Below the pieces are notes generated by a model. That model searched no databases, was not told the origin of the DNA, and was given only the letters and a program-made list of their open reading frames with translations. This document shows, one piece after another, positions 22,553 through 34,482 of a stretch of DNA of 64,000 bases. Source of the DNA: Leidyana gryllorum EB-2025a (taxonomy: Eukaryota > Apicomplexa); NCBI GenBank assembly GCA_048772705.1, contig JBLWGC010000115.1:62001-126000 (forward strand). The letters are read 5' to 3'. A program made the position numbers and the translations under genes. Position 1 is the stretch's first letter. Each line of letters starts with the position of its first letter.

Positions 22553-23695
22553 ATGAAGCGCCCCATCACTGAAGAGGATACCCCAGAGGCTAAACGGGCA
22601 CGAACGGCCACCAAACAAGTGCTTGGACCTGACAGCCTGGCTTCATGCCATCGTGCACTCGTTGGACTGGCCGCCGCTACCCGTGAGCGAGAACGGGGAC
22701 GGTGTGTTGTGGAAGCTATACCCGGGGCCATCGAGCTGGTTATGGCCGCTGTTATGAACGTTGTGGGGGATCTGTGGGAGGCGTCAGTGGTGCTCAGCCA
22801 CATTCGCATCGACGCGGGTGCTCATAAGATGCTTGAAAATCTCATCCAAGATGAAGTGGGCCCGGCTCAACGCCTAGAAGCTCTCAAAGCCTTCGACCGA
22901 GAGCAGGTGGGGTTTCGTGACGCGCTTACTGTAATCCATAAGTGCTATCTCTGTTAGAGAGCAAAAGTACCGTCTATAACCAAAAGCCCTCTGGTGCCAG
23001 GAGGGGCGCTCGGTGCAACTGATGATGACGGATCTCGCTTCGAAGGTGCCAGTACAGTGACCAAAGGTCGCGGCAGAGGAGTTACACGTAAACGAGGCCG
23101 AAAGGGGGCAAGTGATCTCACAGCAACTGAGAGCCACGCCAATGAGTCGGTATTCAGTAATTTGCCCAATCGCCCTGGGGGACCTCCAGATGCTCTGAAG
23201 CATCAGTTATTCAGTGAACCCGAAACCGTAAGATACCTACTCAAGCACCCCTTCAGCATCATGTGCCTCTGTGTATAGAAAGTTGCTGAGGAGACGAACT
23301 CGATAGCAGAAATGGCTCGCGAAAAGACACTTGTCAATAGACGACAGGCGGAGCTGAATCGTGACGTACTGCCCATCGATGTCGAGTGTGCGTTACGTCT
23401 CTGTCACAATAACAACAGGGATCCATTGATCGCGGCGCCATTGAGATTCAAGTAAGTGTTTATTTATGCCGAGGTTTCAAGAGACGGACACCGTCATCAC
23501 GACAGGAAACACTTTGCGATGTGCAGTTCGCTGCACTATGAGGCCTTTCTAGATCGGCTGGCGGCCATGCGCGCACCTCATCACAATGCTCCAAACGCTA
23601 TAAACAATCCGCCCCAGCCACCACGGCCTCACCCCGGTCATATGCCCCCCCACCCAAGTGCCGGGCCGCCAGGTGTTATGGGGAGGCCTCAATGA
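22553..23695 (+). CDS. Unrecognised basic protein
   Basis: Four exons: 22553-22941, 22987-23227, 23279-23451, 23506-23695; introns 45, 51 and 54 nt; 330 aa. The N terminus holds a nuclear-localisation-like KRPITEEDTPEAKRAR and a helical segment. A Gly/Arg/Lys-rich patch (TKGRGRGVTRKRGRKG) follows, then a helical part with RREVNRRQAEL-like character, and a Pro/His-rich tail (PPQPPRPHPGHMPPHP). The first donor is GTGC, weaker than the usual GTAAGT/GTGAGT, but all joins keep one frame. I do not recognise the family; a nuclear, nucleic-acid-associated role is a guess from composition. It starts 57-105 bp from the divergent kinase and ends 48 bp from the convergent secreted-protein gene. Confidence 0.65.
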
Positions 23696-23743
23696 CAAGT
23701 TCTCGCATGCACTCTTCACCCACCAGAGTACAGTGCCGACTAT

Positions 23744-25301
23744 CTAGGGTTGTAATACATCTGCTGCAACCAGTCCTGGGAAAGCTATATATTGTTGTTC
23801 TTCTTCTTCTGCTGGGCGGTACGTTTTGGGCGTCATGAGTCCTTGGCTGAGGTCTGCGAGAATCTTCTGCCCCTTCCAGTCCAGAAACATGGATGAGAGC
23901 CCTTGGAAGAAGATATCCCAGCCGTCGGTCCAGAGCTCTCGAATGTGGTCGGGATCCATCATCGTGCTCAAGGACCGCATGACAGCGAGCTGCAGCTCAA
24001 ATCTGCCTCTCTTGGTGCCATGGCCGTACATTGTGCTCTCGAGATCCGCTAACTTCTCATTGAGGTTCCGGGTCAACAGGGTGAAGACGTTCCGTTTAAG
24101 CTCTTGTGCTGCCAGGGGGTGCTTAACACGGCCCACCAGCACTTCATTCATAACTCGAACGAGAGTGACCAATTGTTGCTTCGTCTGGAGGGATGTTTGA
24201 GCAGTTGCAGCTTCCAACACGTTCAGTTTTGGACAACGGAGGTTCATGGTGAGTCGGTAATCGCCATGCTGGAACCCTGGCCCCCCCACAACTTTTCGGC
24301 ACAAACCTATTTTCCGATTACTGGACACCATCTGGACTCCGACCCTTTGCTGTTGGGAATATCGTTGAGAAGTGACCCAATCACTGTTGATGACTCACCG
24401 GAATAACTAATCCAGCCACTTCAAAAGTGACTCCCACATCCTTCAGCGATGGATTGTTCACAATACGGAACAGACGAGCTAAGCGTTTCTCCATCTTGCG
24501 CATCTGGCGGTGTTGTACGTTCTGTACTGTATAGGATACGAATGGAACGGCACGACTCGGGCGGTACATCATTTGATACACTTCCAAAAGCAGTGGCACG
24601 CCCTCCCCGCAGGTGTAGTCCACAAACCTGCCGAAGGAGTCCCGTCCACGTGCAGAAGCTCTGGGTATGAGGGGCCCCTTGTTCAATCCTGTCCGTTCCA
24701 AGATAGGCGCCGAGTCGTCGTAGTGGTACGCCTGAGACGCACCCCCAAAGTGAATACAGGTTGCGTAATCAACTTTGCTTACCAGTGAGTGGTTCATGAT
24801 GGCGAAGGCGTGAGTTGAACTCATCTCGTCGAGATTACGCGATGAGCAGCCGGAGCATTGGATCTTGTAGACCTGATTGGGATCTTTGTTTTGGCTGAGG
24901 GCCATGGCACCCCAAGTACGCGATTTTCGGCATCCGTGGGCGAAGCAGAGGGAGCTCCCGTACTGTCGGAAGCCCGATCCAGGGTCCATTCTAGCCCAAT
25001 CGGGCAGAGAAGCCCCGTCTCCGAAGACGTTGATGTTCCTCATATCTTTGCTCGTTGGTGCTTGGCACAGCGAGCCGGTCAAGTGCTTAGCTTCCCATTC
25101 AATTTTGTGACGCCGTACAGTATCTCGCCATCCATCGTTTTTGACAGACTTCTCGGGGTACCAATATTGGCCAATGTTTGATATTATCGACACAAGTCTG
25201 TCCTTGGATGTGACGGCTTCTTTCTTCTTCGCCCTAGCCGACTTGGCCGTTGCGACTGTCAGAGACGCTAGCACCCATGTGACAAAGTAGCGCAACCGCA
25301 T
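23744..25301 (-). CDS. Secreted protein of unknown family
   Basis: Two exons: 25301-24399 and 24349-23744 (intron 49 nt); 502 aa. ATG 25301 opens a signal peptide (MRLRYFVTWVLASLTVATA), followed by a Lys/Ala-rich patch. The mature part has several Cys and His residues (FAHGCRKS, CSGCSSRN, CIHFGG) and a helical C-terminal half ending near FPGLVAADVLQP. No enzyme motif was recognised, and it may be lineage-specific. Its start codon lies only 6 bp after the ARP6 stop codon on the same strand, so it can hardly have its own promoter in between. Its coding end is 48 bp from the convergent gene at 23695. Confidence 0.75.
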
Positions 25302-25307
25302 ATGCAA

Positions 25308-26731
25308 TTAGCATGCGCCTCGTTTGGAGGTGCGTGAGTCCAGAAACTCTTGTCTGCTAATCGCCAAGTCATTGTAGTGCGACAGTGCCCACAAACGAGC
25401 ACCTCTACGTAGTAGCAATAATCTGAAGTCGTCAACTTGAGCCACTTACTGCCAAACTGTGTGACTTTGATCCCCATTCGTCATGTGCAGAACCAGAGGC
25501 CACGAACTCGGGGTCACCCATCGTAACTCATTCCATAACCGACTGATCAGTCCTTCCGTGTTGGCTATACCGCCTCCGACCAGCACGCTGGAGACCAAAC
25601 TCTTTTGAAGTATCGGAGGAGCGCCGAAGATGGCATGCCGCACTGTCTCCATGATGCCGCCCACTCGTCGCACCCTTTCTGAGCTCACAGCAGTACCCAT
25701 AAATCTCGCCGCCCATGTGTCGGTGACACGGATCAACGAATGTGATTCTTTATTGGTGGCGGTGAGATCGCCATTGATGGTGAGCTGAGGGTGGAAGAGC
25801 AACTCGGGTATTACAACGGCTTCTCGTCGTCCCTCGGTCCCCTCAGCTTCGCCCTCGTGGAATTTGGCTGTGGAGTTGGCAGACTTTATCTCCTCCAGCA
25901 TGTCTTGAGCAACGCGACATCGGAGTTTTCTGATGTTCTCAATGTGCAGATCGCAGTGTTCCATCTTTGCATCTCGGAAGCAAATCACTCGACGCAACTC
26001 GTCATCGAGGTGTCGTCCTCCCACCGGCATCCTGAAGGCGGCGTAATCTAAACATATACCTCGAAAAAACGGAACAGCCCAACTGCCAGAGTAACCCAAG
26101 TCAATGCAGAGCTGTGCTGGCTCAGGAGTGTGTATCTCTGGGGAACTGGACCACGCCTGATATATGAGGGGGTGTCCCGCTTCTGGATGATCTACAGAGT
26201 AATCAATTATATAGGTATTGCGGTCCGCAGACAATTGCACATTTTGGATCCTCAAAGTGTCTTCATGACGAGGGAACGCGTGGATGAGAGCACTTTGTGA
26301 GGTTACGAAGGCGCAACTTCGGAAACCGAATTCGTCAAAGACGAGTTCTTGAAGTAGTCGTCTACATGTGTAGGGGCTGCCCAAAGACTCCGTTATGCAC
26401 AAGTCAACAGTCGACGGTTCCTGCAGTGTACAGTCAGTTCACAGTCCAGCAAAAGTGTCACACATACTTTGTTCCCCAGTACTTTGGCAAAGGTTTGCCG
26501 CCAAATCTGAATCTGTTGAGTGGGGTTAGTCAATATTCCTGCCTGGATAGGCCTAAGCACATTGTAGGTTTGCAGAGCTTTGATTGCATCAGCTCCAATC
26601 GCTAACTTGCTGGTGTTCTTGCGTGACTGACCGAGTGCATTCGGTATCACCAGTCTGGGCGTGGGCTCGTTAGCCCAACCTGCCTTGATGTAGCCCCCAC
26701 CATTATCTACCACTAATATGGAGGGCCTCAT
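25308..26731 (-). CDS. ARP6: Actin-related protein 6
   Basis: Nuclear actin-fold subunit of SWR1/SRCAP-type complexes that deposit histone H2A.Z. Exons 26731-26468, 26420-25450, 25404-25308; introns 47 and 45 nt; 443 aa, close to the usual ~400-430. The N terminus has the actin phosphate-1 element VVDNGGGYIKAGW. The phosphate-2 element IDLGYSGSWAVP is of ARP6 type (IDSGYSFTH in others). VLVGGGIANTEGL is the adenosine-loop region. The last exon supplies the ARP6-like end HTVWQGARLWA...ISRQEFLDSR. Spacing is 13 bp after the RRP40 stop and 6 bp before the next start. ARP6 fits better than conventional actin or ARP4/5, but only family-level residues were compared. Confidence 0.82.
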
Positions 26732-26744
26732 TAAAATTTTGCTT

Positions 26745-27510
26745 TCAGAGATTCTCAGTGAGTTTGGAGAAGGTTTCGGTGCACACTGTGTCTATCACAT
26801 CCACTTCGGTTACTAACTCACATCGTTGTATTACCATCTTGGCAGCTACAGCAGTTGCCCAGTCGCCAGCCTTCACCCATACTCTGCCAAAAACATAGAT
26901 CCAATCCATACCAACACCGTCCCACCTGCCATTTTTCCCTACCGCCACCTCGTACGCGGCCGTCGCCCCAATTACAGTCAGCACAGTGCAGTAATCTCCC
27001 AGCAGTCTGCAGAGAAGCGAGCGTTTCGAACCGTCAGACACTCTTAACGACTTACGTGGATGCATAGGCCAGCGAAACATCGAATGTCAGCCCTCCCTTC
27101 AACAGCCCCAGATAAGTTTCACCGCTGGTCCAACTCTTGGGATCGTCAACGCTTATGCATGTCAGGGATATATCATGATGCTCAGTCGCGCAAGAGATAG
27201 CACATAGCACCACGTCTCCAACATTGAGGTTAGGGCCGTGATGACGAGTCGCGTTCATGAACGCCATGCAGTTCAGGTGACCCTCTTGGGCCGCATTTAT
27301 ATCCACACGCCATCCTTCGGCGTACTTGACGGTTATTATTCCCACTACAATATCTCCCAACTTGGGTGTGTAGCGCTTAGCAGTTGTGAGACTTTCGAGT
27401 CCATACGGATGGTGGGAGGCCTCTTGTCTAAAACATGCCTGCCGCACAGGGTCTTCAGAGCCTGTTTGACTCCCTATCTTTCCTTGGCAGTCTCCCGGCA
27501 ATCTCGCCAT
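26745..27510 (-). CDS. RRP40: Exosome cap subunit RRP40
   Basis: S1/KH subunit (EXOSC3) of the exosome cap. Exons 27510-27056 and 27006-26745 (49-nt intron); 238 aa, as in yeast (240). Signatures visible are LPGDCQG near the start, RYTPKLGDIVVGIITVK...WRVDIN (start of the S1 fold), NLNVGDVVLC, then GLLKGGLTFDVSLAYA running across the intron, and the KH-part VGKNGRW...VWVKA. The gene heads a tight minus-strand file (RRP40, ARP6, secreted protein) and diverges from PSMA1 with 36 bp between start codons. Confidence 0.88.
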
Positions 27511-27546
27511 CTCTTTTTTTGAGACCTATTTTCATCCTTCTCCACC
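27511..27546. promoter_or_regulatory. 36-bp divergent intergenic region (RRP40 / PSMA1)
   Basis: Only 36 bp lie between the two start codons, and they are pyrimidine-rich on the plus strand. The stretch must hold both 5' UTRs or they are minimal. A shared bidirectional promoter is inferred from arrangement alone. Confidence 0.4.
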
Positions 27547-28738
27547 ATGAACAGGAACGTCTATGACACCGACTGTGTGACCTGGAGCCCCCAAGGCAGA
27601 ATCTTTCAAATCGAGTATGCCACCGAGGCCGTCAAACAGGGGAGCTGTGTAGTCGGTGTGAGAAGTAAAACTCATGCGGTGAGACAGAGACGCCCGCGGC
27701 CTATTACTTGATGTTCAGGTGCTGTGCGCCTTACGGCGGTCGGTTTCAAAGCTCGCCGAGTATAATGCCAAGCTCCTGAAGGTAGACGAACATGTTGGCG
27801 TTACGTTCTCAGGCATTACGGCCGATGCGAGTAAGCAATGAGTCCAATAGTGTGTCTTACCGACCTTCTCTAGACTTAATCGTGCGCGGACTCCGTAGTG
27901 ATTGTTTAAATCACCGATACATCTACGAGGAGGACGTTCCTGTCGAGCGTCTGCTCCACAAGTTCTCCAGCAGTAAGACGGCTAATGCGGCGGAATTACT
28001 ATAATCGATCTTCAGAGGCACAGCAAAATACACAAATGATGGGAAAGAGGCCATACGGCGTTGGTTTACTGGTTGCTGGACATGATGTGAGTAACAACCA
28101 CTCCGTCTGACTCATATCTGCCTAACTTTAGCACACTGGCCCTCATATCTACGAAACCAACCCAAGTGGGGACTTCGTTGAGTATTTTGTAAGTTCTGCG
28201 CGGGCGCAAGCTTATGATGCTTGGTTTGACTTTATGTGCTGGGTACATCTTTCACTTATTTGAAGAAGGATGCTTCTATGGACATGACTTTTACTTCCTG
28301 GACGTGTAGCCTGCTTAGCTGAGCGTGACTTGATGCGCACATCGAAGTCGGCTCAGCTCTTAGCATGTGTGCTGTTGCGTGTGCACTGTCATGTGGGTTC
28401 ATTGGTGAATCGGTGCCTTTTTGCAGGCTACTGCATTCGGGGCGAGATGTCAAGCTGCGAAGACCTTCCTCGAAAATGAAGCTGACAACTTCCCCAATGC
28501 CACCCCCGACCAACTAGTGAACTTTGCTCTCCGAGCATTGGCTGCGACAGTCGCTGCTGATACCGAGTTGGTCGGCGATGCTCTCCACTGTGGGATTGTA
28601 GGCGACCAGACGCCTTGGAGAGGTGAGTCATTGGGCGACTTAAAGCGAAATCAAAAGCTCATCAGTGCTAGAAGCGTCGGAACTCGATGCTAAATTGCAG
28701 GAGTTGAACCTGGTTCGCTCGAGTTCTTCTTAGAGTAG
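27547..28738 (+). CDS. PSMA1: 20S proteasome subunit alpha-6 (PSMA1 type)
   Basis: Outer-ring alpha subunit of the 20S proteasome. Seven exons: 27547-27678, 27719-27830, 27874-27972, 28016-28086, 28132-28188, 28427-28622, 28701-28738; introns 40, 43, 43, 45, 238 and 78 nt; 234 aa. The N-terminal alpha signature is exact in style: [19 protein letters not shown] then [24 protein letters not shown] and [14 protein letters not shown] follow as in alpha-6/PSMA1. The end (LEFFLE) is shorter than in animals. Intron 5 (238 nt) is about five times the local norm and contains a strong hairpin. Confidence 0.93.
28317..28358 (+). ncRNA. Hairpin inside PSMA1 intron 5, candidate intron-hosted RNA
   Basis: Within the 238-nt intron, AGCTGAGC (28317-28324) pairs perfectly with GCTCAGCT (28351-28358). 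Inside it ACTT-GATG pairs with CATC-AAGT around a CGCA loop, with a small GTG/CG internal loop and one bulged G. That makes a ~16-bp stem. A second weaker hairpin (GTGTGC/GTGCAC) follows at ~28366-28385. An intron-hosted snoRNA is possible, but clear C/D or H/ACA boxes were not identified. Confidence 0.35.
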
Positions 28739-28813
28739 TATACCCAGATAGAACAGCGGGAGGGTACAAAAAGACGGCTGGGAAGTGGCCGAAATTTTCT
28801 TTGGGGTTAGCCC

Positions 28814-31181
<2,368 letters not shown>

Positions 31182-31255
31182 TCGCTCTTTTTTTGGTCGT
31201 AGCTACCGATTAGCAGAAACTCCCTCCAAAAAAAACACTACTAGCATGGAAAAGA

Positions 31256-31912
31256 ATGCACTTTCTCGATTGTAATCCAACATGGCCCGGGCTGCAAGTG
31301 TGCTACCAATATGTCAGAGGCGGAAGTCGTGAACTGAGTGCCAGGATCGCGGCCAGTAATGGAGAGCTGCAGTGCTCAGGCATCTTCCAGCCGGACGGAG
31401 TCTCGCTGGCCGTACCGCACCTCGAGGTTCCATTCATATTCCGTGCAGACAGGGTGAGTGGACTATATATTGGCGCTGACTAACGATATGTGATGGGACA
31501 CGTTTAGATAGTGGCACTGGAGCAAATCCAAATCGCTATTCTGAACGCTCTGGACGCTAGCGCTCAAAGGACGAACAGACTGAAAACATTCAAAAGTGAA
31601 GTTTTCTCCAGACTCTCTAACGACTGGGGTATCGCCGAAGCTTGCAACTTCTTCGGCTCTGATCCGGATGTGTCGCCGTACTCCCTGTTCGTTGTACTCT
31701 ATAGTTGCCCCAAAAGTGAGGATATGAGCGAGCGTGGGGCTGGGGTCGTGCGAGAGAGCCTGAAAGAGGACTTTGAAGGTGTTGAGCAATTGCCTGATAT
31801 TCTGGATAAAAGTGCACTAATGAAACATTACAAAATAAAACCTGTAGAAGTGTCTTTGCGTGGTGGACTGGAGGCCGCAGTTTTGTCAAGAATATCTACA
31901 AAAGGCATTTGA
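31256..31912 (+). CDS. CGI121: KEOPS subunit CGI121 (TPRKB-like)
   Basis: Small subunit of KEOPS/EKC, the complex that makes the t6A modification of tRNA and binds the PRPK/Bud32 kinase. Exons 31256-31453 and 31508-31912 (54-nt intron); 200 aa, compared with ~175-190 in other eukaryotes. The second exon shows the family pattern: [18 protein letters not shown], then [20 protein letters not shown] (compare the SEAL-FG region) and the C-terminal [18 protein letters not shown], matching the family's L..AI..R.STKD ending. The N-terminal ~60 residues are less conserved. ATG 31256 is the first in-frame start. The next gene begins 4 bp after the stop. Confidence 0.8.
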
Positions 31913-31916
31913 TTCC

Positions 31917-32998
31917 ATGGTTGTGCTCATTACTCCGGGCGTGTTTTCTGCTGTGCGTCTTGTGCCACCGGCGTTAATTGCTCTCGCCACTGACACCCCA
32001 GACGATGTACGCCAAACCAGAGTTTTTGAACCTACGGCTGAGTATATAGTGGGACTCGAAATTCCGGCCGGGGTGGAGCAAAAGGAGAAGCACTGGTATG
32101 GCTACACTGGCGAGCTGAGCCCGTCCACGGAGAACGTGAACGGCGGCGAAAGCCCAAAAGAGGCTGAGTACTTCGAGGAGGGAGACGCCATCCCCCTGAC
32201 AGCGTGTGGGAAGATTTGGAGGGACCATGGGAAAGACATTATTGTCAAGCTTCAAGCCCAGGCTGGCTCAGCCCCCCTGACTGACACTGGTCTGACGAAG
32301 GTTCACCGCAAAATCTACGAGTCGACCATTCAGGCATTGGACGCCCGCGTTTTGGGCATCAAGCGTTGCGACGAGTGCTCGGTGGCCATGTTTGACTCGT
32401 GGACTTCCTTTGACAAGATGCTCATGTGCCTCGATCCCTGGACCGTGGAGGGTGTTTCTCAGTCGGCTGAGAGTTTGAAGGCCAGACATGCGGCTCTCCA
32501 GCAAGCAGTGGCAGAGACGGCCGAAATCTTGCGAAAGAACATCAAGGGACTTCTCACGGATTGGATTCCGGCAGTGACCATTGTGCAGAAAGCAATGGAC
32601 AATCGCGAACAGTACAAACAGGGCGATCAGGTTGTGCTATTACTGGAACATTTTGTGCCCTGGCGCGAACATTTGTACAACATTGAAGACGAGAACAACA
32701 TCACAGAAGAAGCTGACCAAGCCAAGTGGGTCGTTTTCCAAGACGACCGCAGCGGCCAGTGGAGGGCTACGGCCCCAGCGAAGCGCGGCGAACGTTTCGC
32801 CAACAGGGCGTTGCTACACGAGGATCTTCGAGGTTTACGCGATGATGAACTCGTGGCGAAATCGGGAATCGAAGGGGCCAATTTTGTTCGTAAGTACATT
32901 CTCTCAAATCATTCAATCGTCTTCCAGACCACAGCGGCTTCACGGGAGGGGCAGCCTCCCTTGAGAGTATGTTGAAGCTCATCGCTTACGGCCATTGA
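31917..32998 (+). CDS. MYG1/UPF0160-like protein lacking DHH metal ligands
   Basis: Exons 31917-32889 and 32928-32998 (38-nt intron); 347 aa, the usual MYG1 length. The C-terminal half is clearly MYG1: FVPWREHLYN, GQWRATAPAK, LRGLRDDEL, SGIEGANFV and, across the intron, HHSGFTGGAASLE. The N-terminal DHH-phosphoesterase half aligns in order but the metal-binding positions are changed. The family's THDGTFHxDE is ITPGVFSAVRL here, the VDVG strand is VGLEI, HRYDHH is HWYGYTG, and the VDAVDNG segment is IQALDARVLG. MYG1 is an organellar/nuclear 3'-5' RNA exonuclease; this copy is probably catalytically dead. It starts 4 bp after CGI121 and overlaps the convergent gene's end by 13 bp. Confidence 0.8.
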
Positions 32999-34435
32999 TG
33001 CAATTTGACTGGGATGAAAGTCCCATCGCGGGCCACCTCGATACTCTCAATGTGGTTCCAAGATGGGGTATCATTGGGCTCAGAGATAGTTGATAGCATT
33101 TTTCGTACCACATTAGGTCGAAAACTCATGTCATCAGCAGACCTTCCATCATACTTGTACGGTGTGTGTCTTCCGCTCCTGATCGCGGGCAGGATGTCAC
33201 TGTCCAGAACTTCGTTCACCCAGGCACGATCTGGTCGACAAGCAAAACCAACCAAATACGTATGTCGAGGTCTCCATCTCTTTCAAAATAGCTATGCCCG
33301 TCAATTTGTCATCCGTGTAGCTCACCTTGATGAATTCCACGGCTTCTTGTACACATATATGGCTATAGTGTGGTTTATCGTAGAATAGCGAGTCAAGTAC
33401 CAAAACCTGCGGGACAACTCGGCATGCACAGAATGCCAATTCACTACCTTAAACGGAACAAGCGAGTCAATGAACTGCAGAGTCTGCAGCGGAAACTCCG
33501 ACACATCTGAAACATATACAATACGCTCGTAGCCGGTCCCGAAAACATAGCCGAGGCTGATGTACTGTGCGCCGTGGTACACGGGCAGGAGCCGCACACT
33601 TAGATCGACTAGACGAGGTGTATCAATCTCCAGCAGAGCCCCGACTAAGGACATTTCCGAATGGTCAATTTCACTTAACACCTGCTTTCGTTCTGGGTCC
33701 TCGTCGATGACCTCAAAAGAGACCATTGCTACCCGACGCTCCGCTGGTTTCACCTTCAATGAGGCTTCGACTGAGTGTGTTGTAATGCGCTCATGTAACC
33801 AATTGTGCGGCTTAATCAGCAGATTACCTATGTACCCAAATGCTTTCTTGACCTGTTTCATCGTTTGACGTGTCAGATAGACGGGTAGCTTGTTGACAGC
33901 TGCGTATATTGGATTGCCATCTGCACCGGGCTTGGCCGTGAAGCCGCCTTGCACGTCACGCAGGTCATCCAATCCTCCTACAGCGTCGGCATGATCATGG
34001 GAAAGCATCAACTGAAGTCAAGCCGCCGTCTTTACAAGTGCCATCATTGGGCATATCCGCCATACCGCGTCGATGTGGGATATTGCAAACTTGGGAAACC
34101 ATCTTAATACAGAGCTACGAAATGTCTTTCCGACATCCAGCAAGAGATGTCCGTCTCTCTCAGCTGGATCCTGCTGAGCCAACACCACCAGACCACAAAT
34201 ATTGTCTCTCCGATTGGGATGGTTTGGATCGGCATAGGCCGATGCACACACTCTATGTCGAACTCTGGATCATTCTATTGTTTAGCACTCACTCGCAACG
34301 GCGTTCCCCGTCGGGCAAGTCGTGGTATCGGTTAGCTACGGTGGTCAATACATGGTGTAACTGAGGCACAGCTGAGCTGGGACCGGTGCCAAGGAGGATG
34401 ATACCACTTCGACACTCATTGTGCTGCCCTGACAT
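32986..34435 (-). CDS. Metallo-beta-lactamase-fold phosphodiesterase (PhnP-like)
   Basis: Five exons: 34435-34293, 34252-34066, 34011-33448, 33406-33326, 33279-32986; introns 40, 54, 41 and 46 nt; 422 aa. The start region reads IILLGTGPSSAVPQ. A CEVCASA/RRDN segment, partly across the first intron, is typical of the PhnP-like branch that includes the S. pombe C777.06c hydrolase. The metal motif SHDHADAVGGLDDL follows (HxHxDA type), then LPVYHGA and VLVLDSLFYDKPHYSH. RHTYLVGF stands where relatives have a TGM(G/S)H metal motif, so the last His ligand may be missing. The substrate is unknown; relatives act on cyclic phosphodiesters. The coding end overlaps the MYG1-like gene by 13 bp. Confidence 0.8.
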
Positions 34436-34482
34436 ATGCGACAGAAAAAAAGATAAAAGTGACTAGGTGCGAGGGGGTGAAG

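Noticed and set aside
31860-31916. Upstream in-frame extension of the MYG1-like gene into CGI121
   Set aside because: The family N terminus aligns from ATG 31917; the extra codons match the CGI121 coding sequence in another frame.
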